From: Clostridia bacterium
Lineage (GTDB): Bacteria > Bacillota > Clostridia > Christensenellales > Borkfalkiaceae
Direction of reading: 5' to 3'
DNA length: 43,898 bases
NCBI GenBank assembly: GCA_021204825.1
Contig: JAJPYR010000009.1
Location: 1 to 43,898 of the forward strand
A model generated the notes under the pieces. It searched no databases and was not told where the DNA came from. It saw nothing but the letters and a program-made list of their open reading frames with translations. Positions 36,684 through 43,898 of the stretch are shown in pieces. A program made the translations under genes and the position numbers. Each line of letters opens with the position of its first letter. The stretch's first letter is position 1.

Positions 36684-38792
36684 TTACACGGGTATCCACC
36701 AAAGGATGCCCCAGTTCAGGATGAGGCATGTGGCTATGGCGCAGAGGGTGGGCACGAGTACGGAGACGCCGGCCCATTTCCAGCTGTTGAGCTCATTCTT
36801 TATGCTTAAGATTGTGGTTGCGCACGGCCAGTGCAGGAGGGAGAATAGCATCACGGAGATGCAGGTCTTCCAGGTCATGCCTGCTGAGACAAGATATTCC
36901 GCTATTGTGGCGTCGCCCATCTCCGTTATCATGGGGGCGTAGCCGCCTGCGGCGTACATGGTGAGGATCATGATGGCTATGGGGATTACTATCTCGTTGG
37001 CAGGGATGCCGAGGATGAAGGCAATTAAGAGAGTTCCGCCAAGGACGCCGCCCCAGGCCATTGTGCCGCCGAAGCCCAAGGCCGTGCCAACGGGGTTCAG
37101 CCATTCGGCTATGTGCACTATGAGGGAGTTGCCGTCATTCAAGGTTATGAGGGACAGGATGCAGATGATAAGGCCTGCGGGGGCGGCAACCACTACGGCG
37201 CGGTAGAGGACCTTGAGGGTTCTGTCCCAGATGGAGCGGCCGATGACTTTGAGGACCTGCGGCTTTCTGTACGGAGGGAGCTCTAAGACAAAGGAAGAGG
37301 GCTCGCCCTTTAAGATGGTCTTTGTGAGGAACCTGGAGACGCCTATGGTGTACAGGATGCCTATGACTATGACCACAACAAGGACTACTGCGGAGACCAG
37401 GGATGAGAGGACTATGTTCATGGAGTCCAGCAGGGTGTTCTCAAACATTACGCCAATGACAAGCGTTATGGTGGGGAATCTGCCGTTGCAGGGCACGAAG
37501 TTGTTGGTCAGGATGGCTATCTTGCGCTCACGGGGTGAGTCTATTATCCTGCAGCCAACAACGCCCGCCGCGTTGCAGCCGAAGCCCATGCACATGGTGA
37601 GGGACTGCTTGCCGCAGGCGCCGCACTTGCGGAATACGTTGTCCAGGCGGAAGGCAACACGGGGGAGGTAGCCAAAGTCCTCTAAGAGGGTGAAGAGCGG
37701 GAAGAAGATGGCCATGGGCGGAAGCATTACGGCAATGACCTTTGTGGCTATGACGTACACGCCGTCTATGAGGACCGTGGTTATGTAGTACCACCCGGAC
37801 CAGCTGGTCTGGCCCGCGAGGGTTACAAGGTGGTGCAGGCCCATGCCGGTTTCATCGTTCCAGCAGTATATCTTATTGAAGCACCACTGGAGGGGGTCTG
37901 TGAGAAGGTCTGCGCCGAAGAGCGTGAACCAGAATATGAAAAAGAGGAGGACCAGCATTATGGGGATGCCAAGCTTGCCCATGATTAGCTTGTCCATGAT
38001 CCGCTGGCGCTTTATGGCCTTTGTCTCTCCGCTCTGCGACACCGTCTTCGCAGACAGGCGCTCCGCACGGTGCACGAATTTGGCCGCAACGGTGTCGGAC
38101 TCTTCCTCGCTGGTGCCCCGCATCATCTCCATTCTAAGGGGCCCCGGCTCGTCCCCGGTGCATATGGTGCGCTTGCAGCAGCACTGGGTTTTGCCCTCGC
38201 ACACGTCCTGGATGGTTTGCTTCAGGTCTTCAAGGCCCCATTTGGGGCCGGCGGCCGTAAGAAGGACCGGGACTCCAAGGGACTCGGAGAGCGCTTCAGC
38301 GTCTACGGATATCCCGTGGCGCTTCGCCTCATCCATGAGGTTCAGGCACACTATTACCTTGTCATGAAGCTCCATTACCTGCTGCACAAGCACGAGGTTG
38401 CGTTCCAGGCATACGGACTCGCATACCACGACAACGCACTCTGCGCCGCCGTTTATCACGAAGTCCGCCGCAACTTCTTCCTCCTGTGAGCGGCTAAGAA
38501 GCGAGTATGTCCCGGGGAGGTCCACAAGGACAAATCCCTTGCCGTTGTATTCATATCTGCCCTCTGCCGTGGCCACAGTCTTTCCGGGCCAGTTGCCGGT
38601 ATGCTGGTGCATGCCGGTGAGTGCATTGAACGTTGTGCTCTTGCCGGTGTTGGGGTTGCCCGCAAGGGCTATTACGTGGTCATCCGGCTTCAGCCTGTTT
38701 CCTTTAAGCTGCGTTGCCGCCGTGTCCTTTTTCTTTCTGCGCTGGGCGCACTCTTCATTTGCGCACCCTGCGCATCCGCTTAACAGTCTCAT
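36684..38792 (-). CDS. feoB: Ferrous iron transport protein B
   Basis: A 702-aa Fe(II) transporter with a cytosolic N-terminal GTPase and a membrane domain. G1 GNPNTGKS (45-52), G3 DLPG (91-94), G4 NLMD (152-155), then a helical domain and about ten membrane segments with two Gate-like regions (PLFTLLEDFGYLPR, LLHWPCATT). Before the GTPase sits a 38-residue leader with C7, C10 and C15 (GCAGCANEEC) and a basic run. AAAGGAGG is 4 nt before the ATG. It lies 207 nt after feoA in the same direction. Confidence 0.96.
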   Translation of the reverse strand: MRLLSGCAGCANEECAQRRKKKDTAATQLKGNRLKPDDHVIALAGNPNTGKSTTFNALTGMHQHTGNWPGKTVATAEGRYEYNGKGFVLVDLPGTYSLLSRSQEEEVAADFVINGGAECVVVVCESVCLERNLVLVQQVMELHDKVIVCLNLMDEAKRHGISVDAEALSESLGVPVLLTAAGPKWGLEDLKQTIQDVCEGKTQCCCKRTICTGDEPGPLRMEMMRGTSEEESDTVAAKFVHRAERLSAKTVSQSGETKAIKRQRIMDKLIMGKLGIPIMLVLLFFIFWFTLFGADLLTDPLQWCFNKIYCWNDETGMGLHHLVTLAGQTSWSGWYYITTVLIDGVYVIATKVIAVMLPPMAIFFPLFTLLEDFGYLPRVAFRLDNVFRKCGACGKQSLTMCMGFGCNAAGVVGCRIIDSPRERKIAILTNNFVPCNGRFPTITLVIGVMFENTLLDSMNIVLSSLVSAVVLVVVIVIGILYTIGVSRFLTKTILKGEPSSFVLELPPYRKPQVLKVIGRSIWDRTLKVLYRAVVVAAPAGLIICILSLITLNDGNSLIVHIAEWLNPVGTALGFGGTMAWGGVLGGTLLIAFILGIPANEIVIPIAIMILTMYAAGGYAPMITEMGDATIAEYLVSAGMTWKTCISVMLFSLLHWPCATTILSIKNELNSWKWAGVSVLVPTLCAIATCLILNWGILWWIPV

Positions 38793-38999
38793 GAGTCCTC
38801 CTTTCCAGAAACTTTCCAGTATATGCCTCCGAATACTGCGGCCCTGGACCGCTGCAAAAGGGGCATTCTTGCATCTCCTGTATCCTTGCGAAATTGCGGA
38901 ATATGCTGTTATATGTTATGATTTGAGGCCCTGTCTTCTTGTGGGAATTCAGCAGGAATTCTGCCAATAAGGGCAGTACGGGCCTTTTGTTAGGCCTGC

Positions 39000-39311
39000 T
39001 CAGTCCGCTTCAGCGTACTCCGGGGGAGTGGTGGTAACGGAGATGAGCTCAGATACATCCCTGCGGATGGCAACCGTAGCCCCCCGCACAAGGTATGACT
39101 TGGGGTTCCCGGAAGGGGCCTTCTGCTTGCACAGAACTCGCGTCCCGCAGATGATGCCAAGATCCTGCAGCCGGCGCCTCATGTTGGGGTCCTCCACGCT
39201 TATGGCTGTAACCCATACCGTCTGGCCAACGGCCACATCAAACAGGGTTGCCGGCTCTTCTGGCTCCGTTTTGCGCTTCAGGCGCGCAATGTGTATTCCT
39301 TTCTCTCTCAT
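39000..39311 (-). CDS. feoA: Ferrous iron transport protein A
   Basis: A 103-aa protein with the SH3-like FeoA fold (LFDVAVGQTVWVTAISVEDPNMRRRLQDLGIICGTRV...GATVAIRRDVSELISV), which binds FeoB and modulates it. The start has GGAGG 5 nt upstream; the frame extends further upstream only through leader hairpins. The N-terminal 20 residues are basic and the last 10 acidic. The gene follows a 217-nt leader containing two terminator-like hairpins, so feoAB transcription is probably attenuated. Confidence 0.9.
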   Translation of the reverse strand: MREKGIHIARLKRKTEPEEPATLFDVAVGQTVWVTAISVEDPNMRRRLQDLGIICGTRVLCKQKAPSGNPKSYLVRGATVAIRRDVSELISVTTTPPEYAEAD

Positions 39312-39350
39312 ATGATCCTCCGCCTGCCGCCCGAAAATGGCGGCATATGC

Positions 39351-39384
39351 AAAAAGATACGGCCGCAGACTATGCTGCAGCCGT
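39351..39384 (-). terminator. Second terminator-like hairpin in the feoA leader
   Basis: ACGGC-x-GCAG and CTGC-x-GCCGT form a 10-bp stem (one mismatch), followed by ATCTTTTTGC, 40 nt before the feoA start. Confidence 0.75.
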
Positions 39385-39408
39385 ACCCGGTGTCCATGTG
39401 TTCCACGC

Positions 39409-39435
39409 AAAAAGGGTCCCCTGGAAGTCAGGGGA
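39409..39435 (-). terminator. First terminator-like hairpin in the feoA leader
   Basis: TCCCCTG/CAGGGGA with a 5-nt loop, then CCCTTTTTG on the minus strand. Confidence 0.6.
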
Positions 39436-39534
39436 GAAGAATGTTCCAGCCTGTGCCGTTACAGCCCGTATCCGGGCCTCTGTGTTCTTCTGCATGTGTC
39501 CGTTTGCTCTCTCAATATGCGCGTGTGTCCCTAA

Positions 39535-39563
39535 ATTATATCCTGCACCAGGACAAAACACAA
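39535..39563 (-). promoter_or_regulatory. feoAB promoter
   Basis: TTGTGT (39563-39558), 17 nt, TATAAT (39540-39535). Confidence 0.7.
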
Positions 39564-39632
39564 GCAGGGAAGGGCCTGCCTTTCCTGCCGTCCGGCGGTA
39601 TTGTGCACAAGGATCATGTGCTTCCTGCACAT

Positions 39633-39652
39633 ACTTTTGCAAATGCAAAAGT
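39633..39652. promoter_or_regulatory. Palindrome between feoA and the tRNA gene
   Basis: ACTTTTGCAAATGCAAAAGT is a perfect dyad (9-bp arms around AA). It lies 70 bp upstream of the feoA -35 and 140 bp upstream of the tRNA promoter. It does not match a Fur or DtxR consensus. The binding factor is unknown. Confidence 0.5.
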
Positions 39653-39791
39653 GTGACCGGATTTAGTATATATCGCGGGGGGTTGTGTAGGATATCTTCC
39701 GGCGCGGCTTTTTCTCAGGGCGTCAGCTTTGGATGAAAACTTTGGTGAAAACTTTGGCGGAAAATATTGTCTGCAAGACCCCTAAAACAGT

Positions 39792-39819
39792 TTGATTTTT
39801 CCGCCGGATTGTGTATAAT
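39792..39819 (+). promoter_or_regulatory. tRNA-Pro promoter
   Basis: TTGATT (39792-39797), 16 nt, TATAAT (39814-39819), start near the tRNA 5' end. Confidence 0.65.
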
Positions 39820-39839
39820 GATGTCACTGCCAAGGGAAT

Positions 39840-39915
39840 TGGGGCATAGCGCAGTTGGTAGCGCGTCTGGTTAGGGACCAGAAGGTCGAGAGTTCGAATC
39901 TCTCTGCTCCAACCA
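39840..39915 (+). tRNA. tRNA-Pro (anticodon AGG)
   Basis: A 76-nt cloverleaf. Acceptor TGGGGCA/TGCTCCA with discriminator A and encoded CCA; D stem GCGC/GCGC; anticodon stem TCTGG/CCAGA around TTAGGGA, giving anticodon AGG with G37, as in proline tRNAs; variable loop AGGTC; T arm GAGAG-TTCGAAT-CTCTC. AGG decodes CCU and, if A34 is edited to inosine, more proline codons. An A34 proline tRNA is uncommon in bacteria. Confidence 0.93.
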
Positions 39916-39919
39916 AAAT

Positions 39920-39956
39920 ACCCGGATATGTTGCCATGTCCGGGTGTTTTCTTTTT
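39920..39956 (+). terminator. tRNA terminator
   Basis: ACCCGGA/TCCGGGT stem followed by GTTTTCTTTTT, just after the tRNA. Confidence 0.9.
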
Positions 39957-40058
39957 CCGCGCGCAGCAGGGGCGCCATGGGGGAGGAGTGCGGCTGTTAT
40001 ACGGCATGTGAGCGGACGGTCCGCAGGATGTCAGGTAATTCGGAAGGCGAAAGACAGA

Positions 40059-40760
40059 ATGGTCACAGTTATGATTGTGGATGATGACCGCATGGTGCGT
40101 CTTCTCACGAAGGCCAGGCTGGGAACAAAATACAGGGTGCTGGAAGCGGCAGACGGAGCGGAGGCGCTTGAGATTATGTCCCATGAACATGTGGATCTCG
40201 TCATACTGGACATACAGATGCCCGTCATGGACGGGTACGAGATGCTTAAGAGCATTAGGGCCGGCGGGGATTTAAGGCCTGTCATAATGCTTACCGCCAT
40301 GGGGACCATGCAGCATAAGCGTGAAGGATTTGAGTCCGGTGCGGATGACTATATGGTGAAGCCGATAGACTATGATGAGCTCATATGGCGTATAGACGCC
40401 CTGCTCAGGCGTTCAAGGATTGCCACGGAAAAGCGTATGGAAATAGGCGGCCTTGTGCTGGATGAGGACAAGGTGGCGGCATTATATGAGGGGAAGAACC
40501 TGGGGCTTACCAGGACGGAGTTTGATCTCCTGTACAAGCTTCTCTCATATCCGGATGTGGTATTTACGAAGCAGCAGCTAATGGATGACGTGTGGGGATA
40601 TGACACGGAAACGGATTATGACACCATAAAGACGTATATAAGCAGGTTAAGGGGCAAGCTGGACGGCTGCACGGAAGTGGAGCTGGTCTCCATCCGCGGG
40701 CTCGGATACAAGGCCGTCATCCACGAAAGCGGCGCCGGCAGAGAAGGGGGTAAGGCATGA
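40059..40760 (+). CDS. OmpR/PhoB-type response regulator
   Basis: A 233-aa two-component regulator. The receiver domain (2-115) has acidic residues D8-D10, phosphoacceptor D51 (LVILDIQMPVMDGYE) and the conserved Lys in YMVKPID. The C-terminal winged helix (about 135-225) has LTRTEFDLLYKLLSYPDVVFTKQQLMDDVWGYD and IKTYISRLRGKL, the recognition part. The start with GGAAGG 11 nt upstream begins the first beta strand; the upstream frame overlaps the tRNA and is not coding. Its stop overlaps the kinase start (ATGA). Confidence 0.95.
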   Translation: MVTVMIVDDDRMVRLLTKARLGTKYRVLEAADGAEALEIMSHEHVDLVILDIQMPVMDGYEMLKSIRAGGDLRPVIMLTAMGTMQHKREGFESGADDYMVKPIDYDELIWRIDALLRRSRIATEKRMEIGGLVLDEDKVAALYEGKNLGLTRTEFDLLYKLLSYPDVVFTKQQLMDDVWGYDTETDYDTIKTYISRLRGKLDGCTEVELVSIRGLGYKAVIHESGAGREGGKA

Positions 40761-41812
40761 CAAAGCAGTCTGTTTCCCCGTCCGGGCAAAGCCGGAGAAA
40801 GACATTCCGGCTCATAAAGTTCCGCTGGCTTTTTCTTGTTGACACTATTATTGTAATAGCGGCAACGATGATATACGGTCTTCTCGCATTCTTTTTTTTA
40901 GGGCTTACGGAGAAGACGGCTTTAAGCATGGTTGCTGTGCTGCCTCTCATGGCCATGGCTGCCGGTTTCTGCACCTGGATTATACTTCGCCTCATGCGCA
41001 GAAGGATGGGGGCGCTCCTGGACGGGATACAGGCTGTGGCAGGCGGCAATCTTGACGTGCATGTTGAGTGCAAAAACGAGGAAGAGTACAAGCCCGTCTT
41101 TGACGGCTTCAACAAGATGACCGCGGAGCTTAAAAAAAACAAGGGTGAGATGGAAAACTTTATAAACTCCTTCTCGCATGAGTTCAGGACGCCAATAGCC
41201 TCTATAGCCGGCTTTGCGCATTATCTTGCGGAAACCGGGGAAGGAACAGAATCAGAAGAGCGCATGGAGTATCTTAATGTCATTGAGGATGAATCCATGC
41301 GCCTTTCATCCCTTGCGCAGAACGCCCTGCTTCTGTCTAAGGTGGAGGCCTGCGAGATTATATCCGGAAAGACGGAATATGACCTTTCAGAGCAGGTAAA
41401 AAGATGCATAATTCTGCAGCTGCCGCGCATGGAAGAAAAGGGCATACAGCTGGACGTGGACCTGGGAGAGATAATTTATTCCGGAAATGAAGAACTCATG
41501 GAGCACGTCTGGATAAACCTTTTGAACAATTCCATCAAGTTCACCCCTTCAGGCGGTGAGATATCCGTTCTGGGTAAAGAGGCAGACGGCACCGTGACTT
41601 TGGAGTTTAAAGACACCGGGATTGGAATGGACGAAGAGACAAAGAGGCACGTCTTTGAGAAGTATTATCAGCATGACAGCATCTCCGCTGTGCAGGGAAA
41701 CGGCATAGGCCTTGCCATAGCAGACAGGATAGTGAAGCTCTGCGGCGGTGAGATACGTGTGGAAAGCGCGCCAGGCAAGGGCAGCTGCTTCACTGTAATT
41801 CTTCCCGTGTAA
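40757..41812 (+). CDS. Membrane sensor histidine kinase
   Basis: A 351-aa partner of the response regulator, translationally coupled through a 4-nt overlap. Two membrane segments (about 23-48 and 57-80) with only a few residues outside suggest an intramembrane-sensing kinase. A HAMP-like linker follows, then the H box SFSHEFRTPI (H141), N box NLLNNSIKFTP, G1 DTGIGM and G2 GNGIGLAI. The signal is unknown; small-loop kinases of this kind often respond to envelope stress or antimicrobial peptides, but no transporter gene is adjacent here. Confidence 0.94.
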   Translation: MTKQSVSPSGQSRRKTFRLIKFRWLFLVDTIIVIAATMIYGLLAFFFLGLTEKTALSMVAVLPLMAMAAGFCTWIILRLMRRRMGALLDGIQAVAGGNLDVHVECKNEEEYKPVFDGFNKMTAELKKNKGEMENFINSFSHEFRTPIASIAGFAHYLAETGEGTESEERMEYLNVIEDESMRLSSLAQNALLLSKVEACEIISGKTEYDLSEQVKRCIILQLPRMEEKGIQLDVDLGEIIYSGNEELMEHVWINLLNNSIKFTPSGGEISVLGKEADGTVTLEFKDTGIGMDEETKRHVFEKYYQHDSISAVQGNGIGLAIADRIVKLCGGEIRVESAPGKGSCFTVILPV

Positions 41813-42196
41813 AGTCCCCCGGTCTGCAGAGTACTCCTTGCTTTGTAAAAGGTTCAGGGTATGTACAGTAACCTTTCTCCATGTAATAGTTCCCAGGGCA
41901 GTACAGAAACTATCCACAGTTAAAGAGCTGGAACAAAGACGCAGTCCTTCTCCTGGGAATCCCATACGGCCCCCATATGCAGTTTTTAAGACAATCCGGC
42001 CCGGGTCTCCCGGGCCGGTATTGCGCTGTGCTTTCGGGCATTGCATTTTGCCCGGAGTTATGAGAAAGCTGCGTCACCGGGGTGCGGATTTTACTTTCAT
42101 TTTACCTTTCCGCATACAATTGGGCTCAGGATAGAAATGGGCAGGCAGGCTTCCCGGAAGGGTGGCGGTGTCCTGTCCCGTGAAGGAGAAAGTAAT
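41813..42196. other. Spacer between the kinase and the epimerase
   Basis: A 384-nt gene-free stretch. It contains the hairpin at 41996-42018 and a possible promoter with TACAAT near 42114-42119 but only a weak -35 (TTTACT, 19-nt spacer). AAGGTT/AACCTT arms lie near 41848-41873. Confidence 0.5.
41996..42018 (+). terminator. Hairpin after the two-component operon
   Basis: A perfect 10-bp stem CCGGCCCGGG/CCCGGGCCGG with a TCT loop. There is no T-run, so it may be a protein-dependent or partial terminator. Confidence 0.45.
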
Positions 42197-43879
42197 ATGA
42201 GCAGGATTTATCTTCTGACAGGCGCCGCCGGGTTTCTTGGCAGCCATATCTGTGAGAATCTTCTGGCGCGCGGAGACCGTGTGAGGGCTCTCGTGCTTCC
42301 CGGAGACAAGTCAGTGAAGTATGTTCCCAGGGAAGTTGAGATTGTAGAGGGAAACCTCTGCGACATGGCCTCTTTGGACAGGTTTTTTGATGTCCCTGAA
42401 GGCACGGAAACAGTTGTTATCCACTGTGCAAGCATGGTTACCACTAACCCGGATTTCAGCCAGAAACTTGTAGACATCAATGTCGGCGGAACGAACAACA
42501 TGATAGACCAGTGTCTTAAGCATCCTGAGTGCAAAAAAATGGTTTATGTCAGCTCAACAGGAGCCATTCCGGAGCTTCCAAAGGGCCAGGCCATTACGGA
42601 AGTGGACCATTTCGATTCTGAAAGTGACAAGGTGGTAGGCTGGTACAGCAAGACAAAGGCCATGGCATCCCAGGCAGTGCTGGATGCCGTGCATGAGCGC
42701 GGACTCAATGCCTGCATAGTTCATCCCAGCGGCATTTTGGGACCTAAGGACTTTGCTGTGGGAGAGACTACGGGAACCGTCATAAAGATTATGACCGGCA
42801 AGATGCCCATAGGCATGGGCGGATCTTTCAACCTCTGTGATGTAAGAGATCTTGCAGACGGCTGCATATCAGCTGCGGACAAGGGCCGTAAAGGGGAGTG
42901 CTACATCTTAGGCAACAAGGAAGTCACCATGAAGGAGATGTGCAAGCTGCTGCATGATGCCAGCGGATGCAAGACTCCGTACTTCTACGTGCCCATCTGG
43001 ATGGCATGGAAACTTGCAGACCAGATGGAAAAGAAGTCCAAAAAAACGGGCGAGAAGCCTCTTATGACAAATTTCGCCGTATACAACCTCGCGCGCAACA
43101 ATACGTTTGACTATTCCAAGGCCGAGAACGAGCTTGAATACCATACCCGCCCCTATGCAGACACTCTCCGCGATGAAGCAGAATGGCTTGTGGCAGAAGG
43201 CCTTGTTCCGAAGAATATAAAGGCAGAAAAGAATGCTGCCAAGGCTGAGGACAAGGGGAAGAAGCTCACAAGCGGCAGGAGGTTTGTTGAGGCCGTGGCT
43301 GGTGCAAAGTCCAAGGAAAAGCTGCGCATCATACTGAACCAGGGCGGAATCACAACAATTGGCGAAAAAAACCTCTCCGAGGCATACAAGGCCATAGCGC
43401 TTTCCCAGAGTTGGAGTGATCTTAAGGAAATATTCGCAGACAAGGACTACGACAGCTGCAGCGCAAAGCTTGCTGCATACGGCGTGTCCACGGCAAAGGA
43501 GAATTTTGACCTCATAAACGAAGTCATCGCCTCCGGCTCCGATGAAGCCCTTCTTGCAGAGATCACCCAGTGCACGGACATGAAATCATCCCTGGACGTT
43601 CTTGCAAAGTATGGCTATACAGCCATAACCGCAGATTTCCTGCAGGATGTACAGGAAGAGGCTGCAACACTCCGTGAAGACACCTTCCTCACTGACGAGG
43701 ACATTGCCGCTCTTGCAGGCGAGTCCTTTGAAGAGCGCTGCTCCAAGTCCATCAATCTCATTTTTGCCCTAAGCGTCATCATAGGCCTCAACAACCATCT
43801 GGCTCTTTCTGCAGAGCCCGCCCTGCTCATTGCAGTTGCCGCTGGCATAAGCCTTATGTACGGAATCAAAAAGGGCTGA
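42197..43879 (+). CDS. NAD-dependent epimerase/dehydratase fused to a Nif11-like helical tail and membrane hairpin
   Basis: A 560-aa protein. Residues 1-340 are an extended short-chain dehydrogenase: LTGAAGFLGSHI dinucleotide loop, VYVSSTGA, and the catalytic Y150-x3-K154 (GWYSKTKA). Residues 341-358 are a Lys/Ala linker. Residues 361-512 hold helical segments that recall Nif11-type leader domains, the clearest being LDVLAKYGYTAITADFL (466-482) followed by LTDEDIAALAGE (498-509). Two hydrophobic segments (about 520-535, 541-556) end the chain. GAAGGAG is 8 nt before the ATG. Substrate unknown. Tail identity is inference by eye. Confidence 0.85.
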   Translation: MSRIYLLTGAAGFLGSHICENLLARGDRVRALVLPGDKSVKYVPREVEIVEGNLCDMASLDRFFDVPEGTETVVIHCASMVTTNPDFSQKLVDINVGGTNNMIDQCLKHPECKKMVYVSSTGAIPELPKGQAITEVDHFDSESDKVVGWYSKTKAMASQAVLDAVHERGLNACIVHPSGILGPKDFAVGETTGTVIKIMTGKMPIGMGGSFNLCDVRDLADGCISAADKGRKGECYILGNKEVTMKEMCKLLHDASGCKTPYFYVPIWMAWKLADQMEKKSKKTGEKPLMTNFAVYNLARNNTFDYSKAENELEYHTRPYADTLRDEAEWLVAEGLVPKNIKAEKNAAKAEDKGKKLTSGRRFVEAVAGAKSKEKLRIILNQGGITTIGEKNLSEAYKAIALSQSWSDLKEIFADKDYDSCSAKLAAYGVSTAKENFDLINEVIASGSDEALLAEITQCTDMKSSLDVLAKYGYTAITADFLQDVQEEAATLREDTFLTDEDIAALAGESFEERCSKSINLIFALSVIIGLNNHLALSAEPALLIAVAAGISLMYGIKKG

Positions 43880-43898
43880 TGCCGCCGGATAACTTTTC

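Larger units (their letters stand above)
39312..39528 (-). promoter_or_regulatory. Structured feoA leader, candidate metal-responsive element
   Basis: From the predicted start near 39528 the leader folds into GCCCG-GATA-CGGGC, then the terminator-like hairpins at 39409-39435 and 39351-39384, then GCCGCC/GGCGGC (39326-39344) just before the ribosome site. I cannot match it to a named riboswitch class by eye. T-box and Fur-box features are not evident. Confidence 0.5.

Noticed and set aside
38755..38874. 39-codon frame (MQECPFCSGPG...) between feoA and feoB overlapping the feoB start
   Set aside because: It has a CPFC motif and AAGGA 9 nt upstream, but most of its end is just another frame of feoB and no family is recognised.
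39312..39534. feoA leader as a T-box riboswitch (TGGAAC and TGGACACCG near the terminators)
   Set aside because: The canonical T-box sequence AGGGTGGNACCGCG and stem I features are missing, and feoAB is not an amino-acid gene set.

Overview
The window looks like a chromosomal segment from a low-to-moderate GC Gram-positive bacterium of the Clostridia type, possibly an uncultured gut lineage. The grounds are purine-rich Shine-Dalgarno sequences (AAGGAGG-like) ahead of most genes, many sigma-A promoters (TTGACA-17/18-TATAAT), the gene families present, and a rhamnose-to-1,2-propanediol fermentation locus. The class-level assignment is inference, and I cannot name a genus.

Layout. (1) 1-3.3 kb: a complete 23S rRNA gene on the minus strand. 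It has no 16S gene upstream; instead it has its own tandem promoters next to a toxin-antitoxin pair. (2) 3.5-7.7 kb: a YafQ/DinJ-type toxin-antitoxin module, a TIM-barrel sugar isomerase, cysteine synthase and endonuclease III. The isomerase and nth genes share a nearly identical promoter that would give leaderless mRNAs. (3) 7.9-11 kb: five tandem relatives of a small zinc-ribbon membrane-protein family. Four have the same promoter layout. (4) 11.4-16.7 kb: the str operon (rpsL, rpsG, fusA, tuf) with unusually long spacers, each holding a further promoter. (5) 16.8-24 kb: an acyl-ACP thioesterase behind phased A/T repeats, a cytoplasmic GH3 glycosidase, a 1.1-kb gene-free stretch, a lipoprotein of unknown function and a ROK sugar kinase. 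(6) 24-35.9 kb: a rhamnose locus with a GPH-type symporter, fucO, rhaA, rhaB, a DeoR-type regulator, rhaD and a GH78 alpha-L-rhamnosidase. (7) 36.6-39.5 kb: feoAB behind a leader with two terminator-like hairpins. (8) 39.8-43.9 kb: tRNA-Pro(AGG), an OmpR-type two-component pair, and a short-chain dehydrogenase/epimerase fused to a helical, Nif11-leader-like tail with two membrane segments.

How the genes work together. Rhamnosides probably enter through the GPH symporter. The GH78 enzyme, which has no signal peptide, would cut them in the cytoplasm. RhaA, RhaB and RhaD then convert L-rhamnose to DHAP and L-lactaldehyde, and FucO reduces the lactaldehyde to 1,2-propanediol. A repeated half-site GYTCATTT flanks the -10 of the regulator gene and clusters upstream of the rhamnosidase, so I propose it as the operator of the DeoR-type regulator. 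The GH3 glycosidase and ROK kinase suggest further cytoplasmic glycoside use.

Most interesting items: the unlinked 23S unit, the matched pair of leaderless promoters, the zinc-ribbon paralogue array, the feoA leader, the Nif11-like tail on the epimerase, and the recurring Ala/Lys-rich C-terminal tails on otherwise ordinary enzymes. No insertion sequence, prophage, CRISPR array or replication origin was seen.
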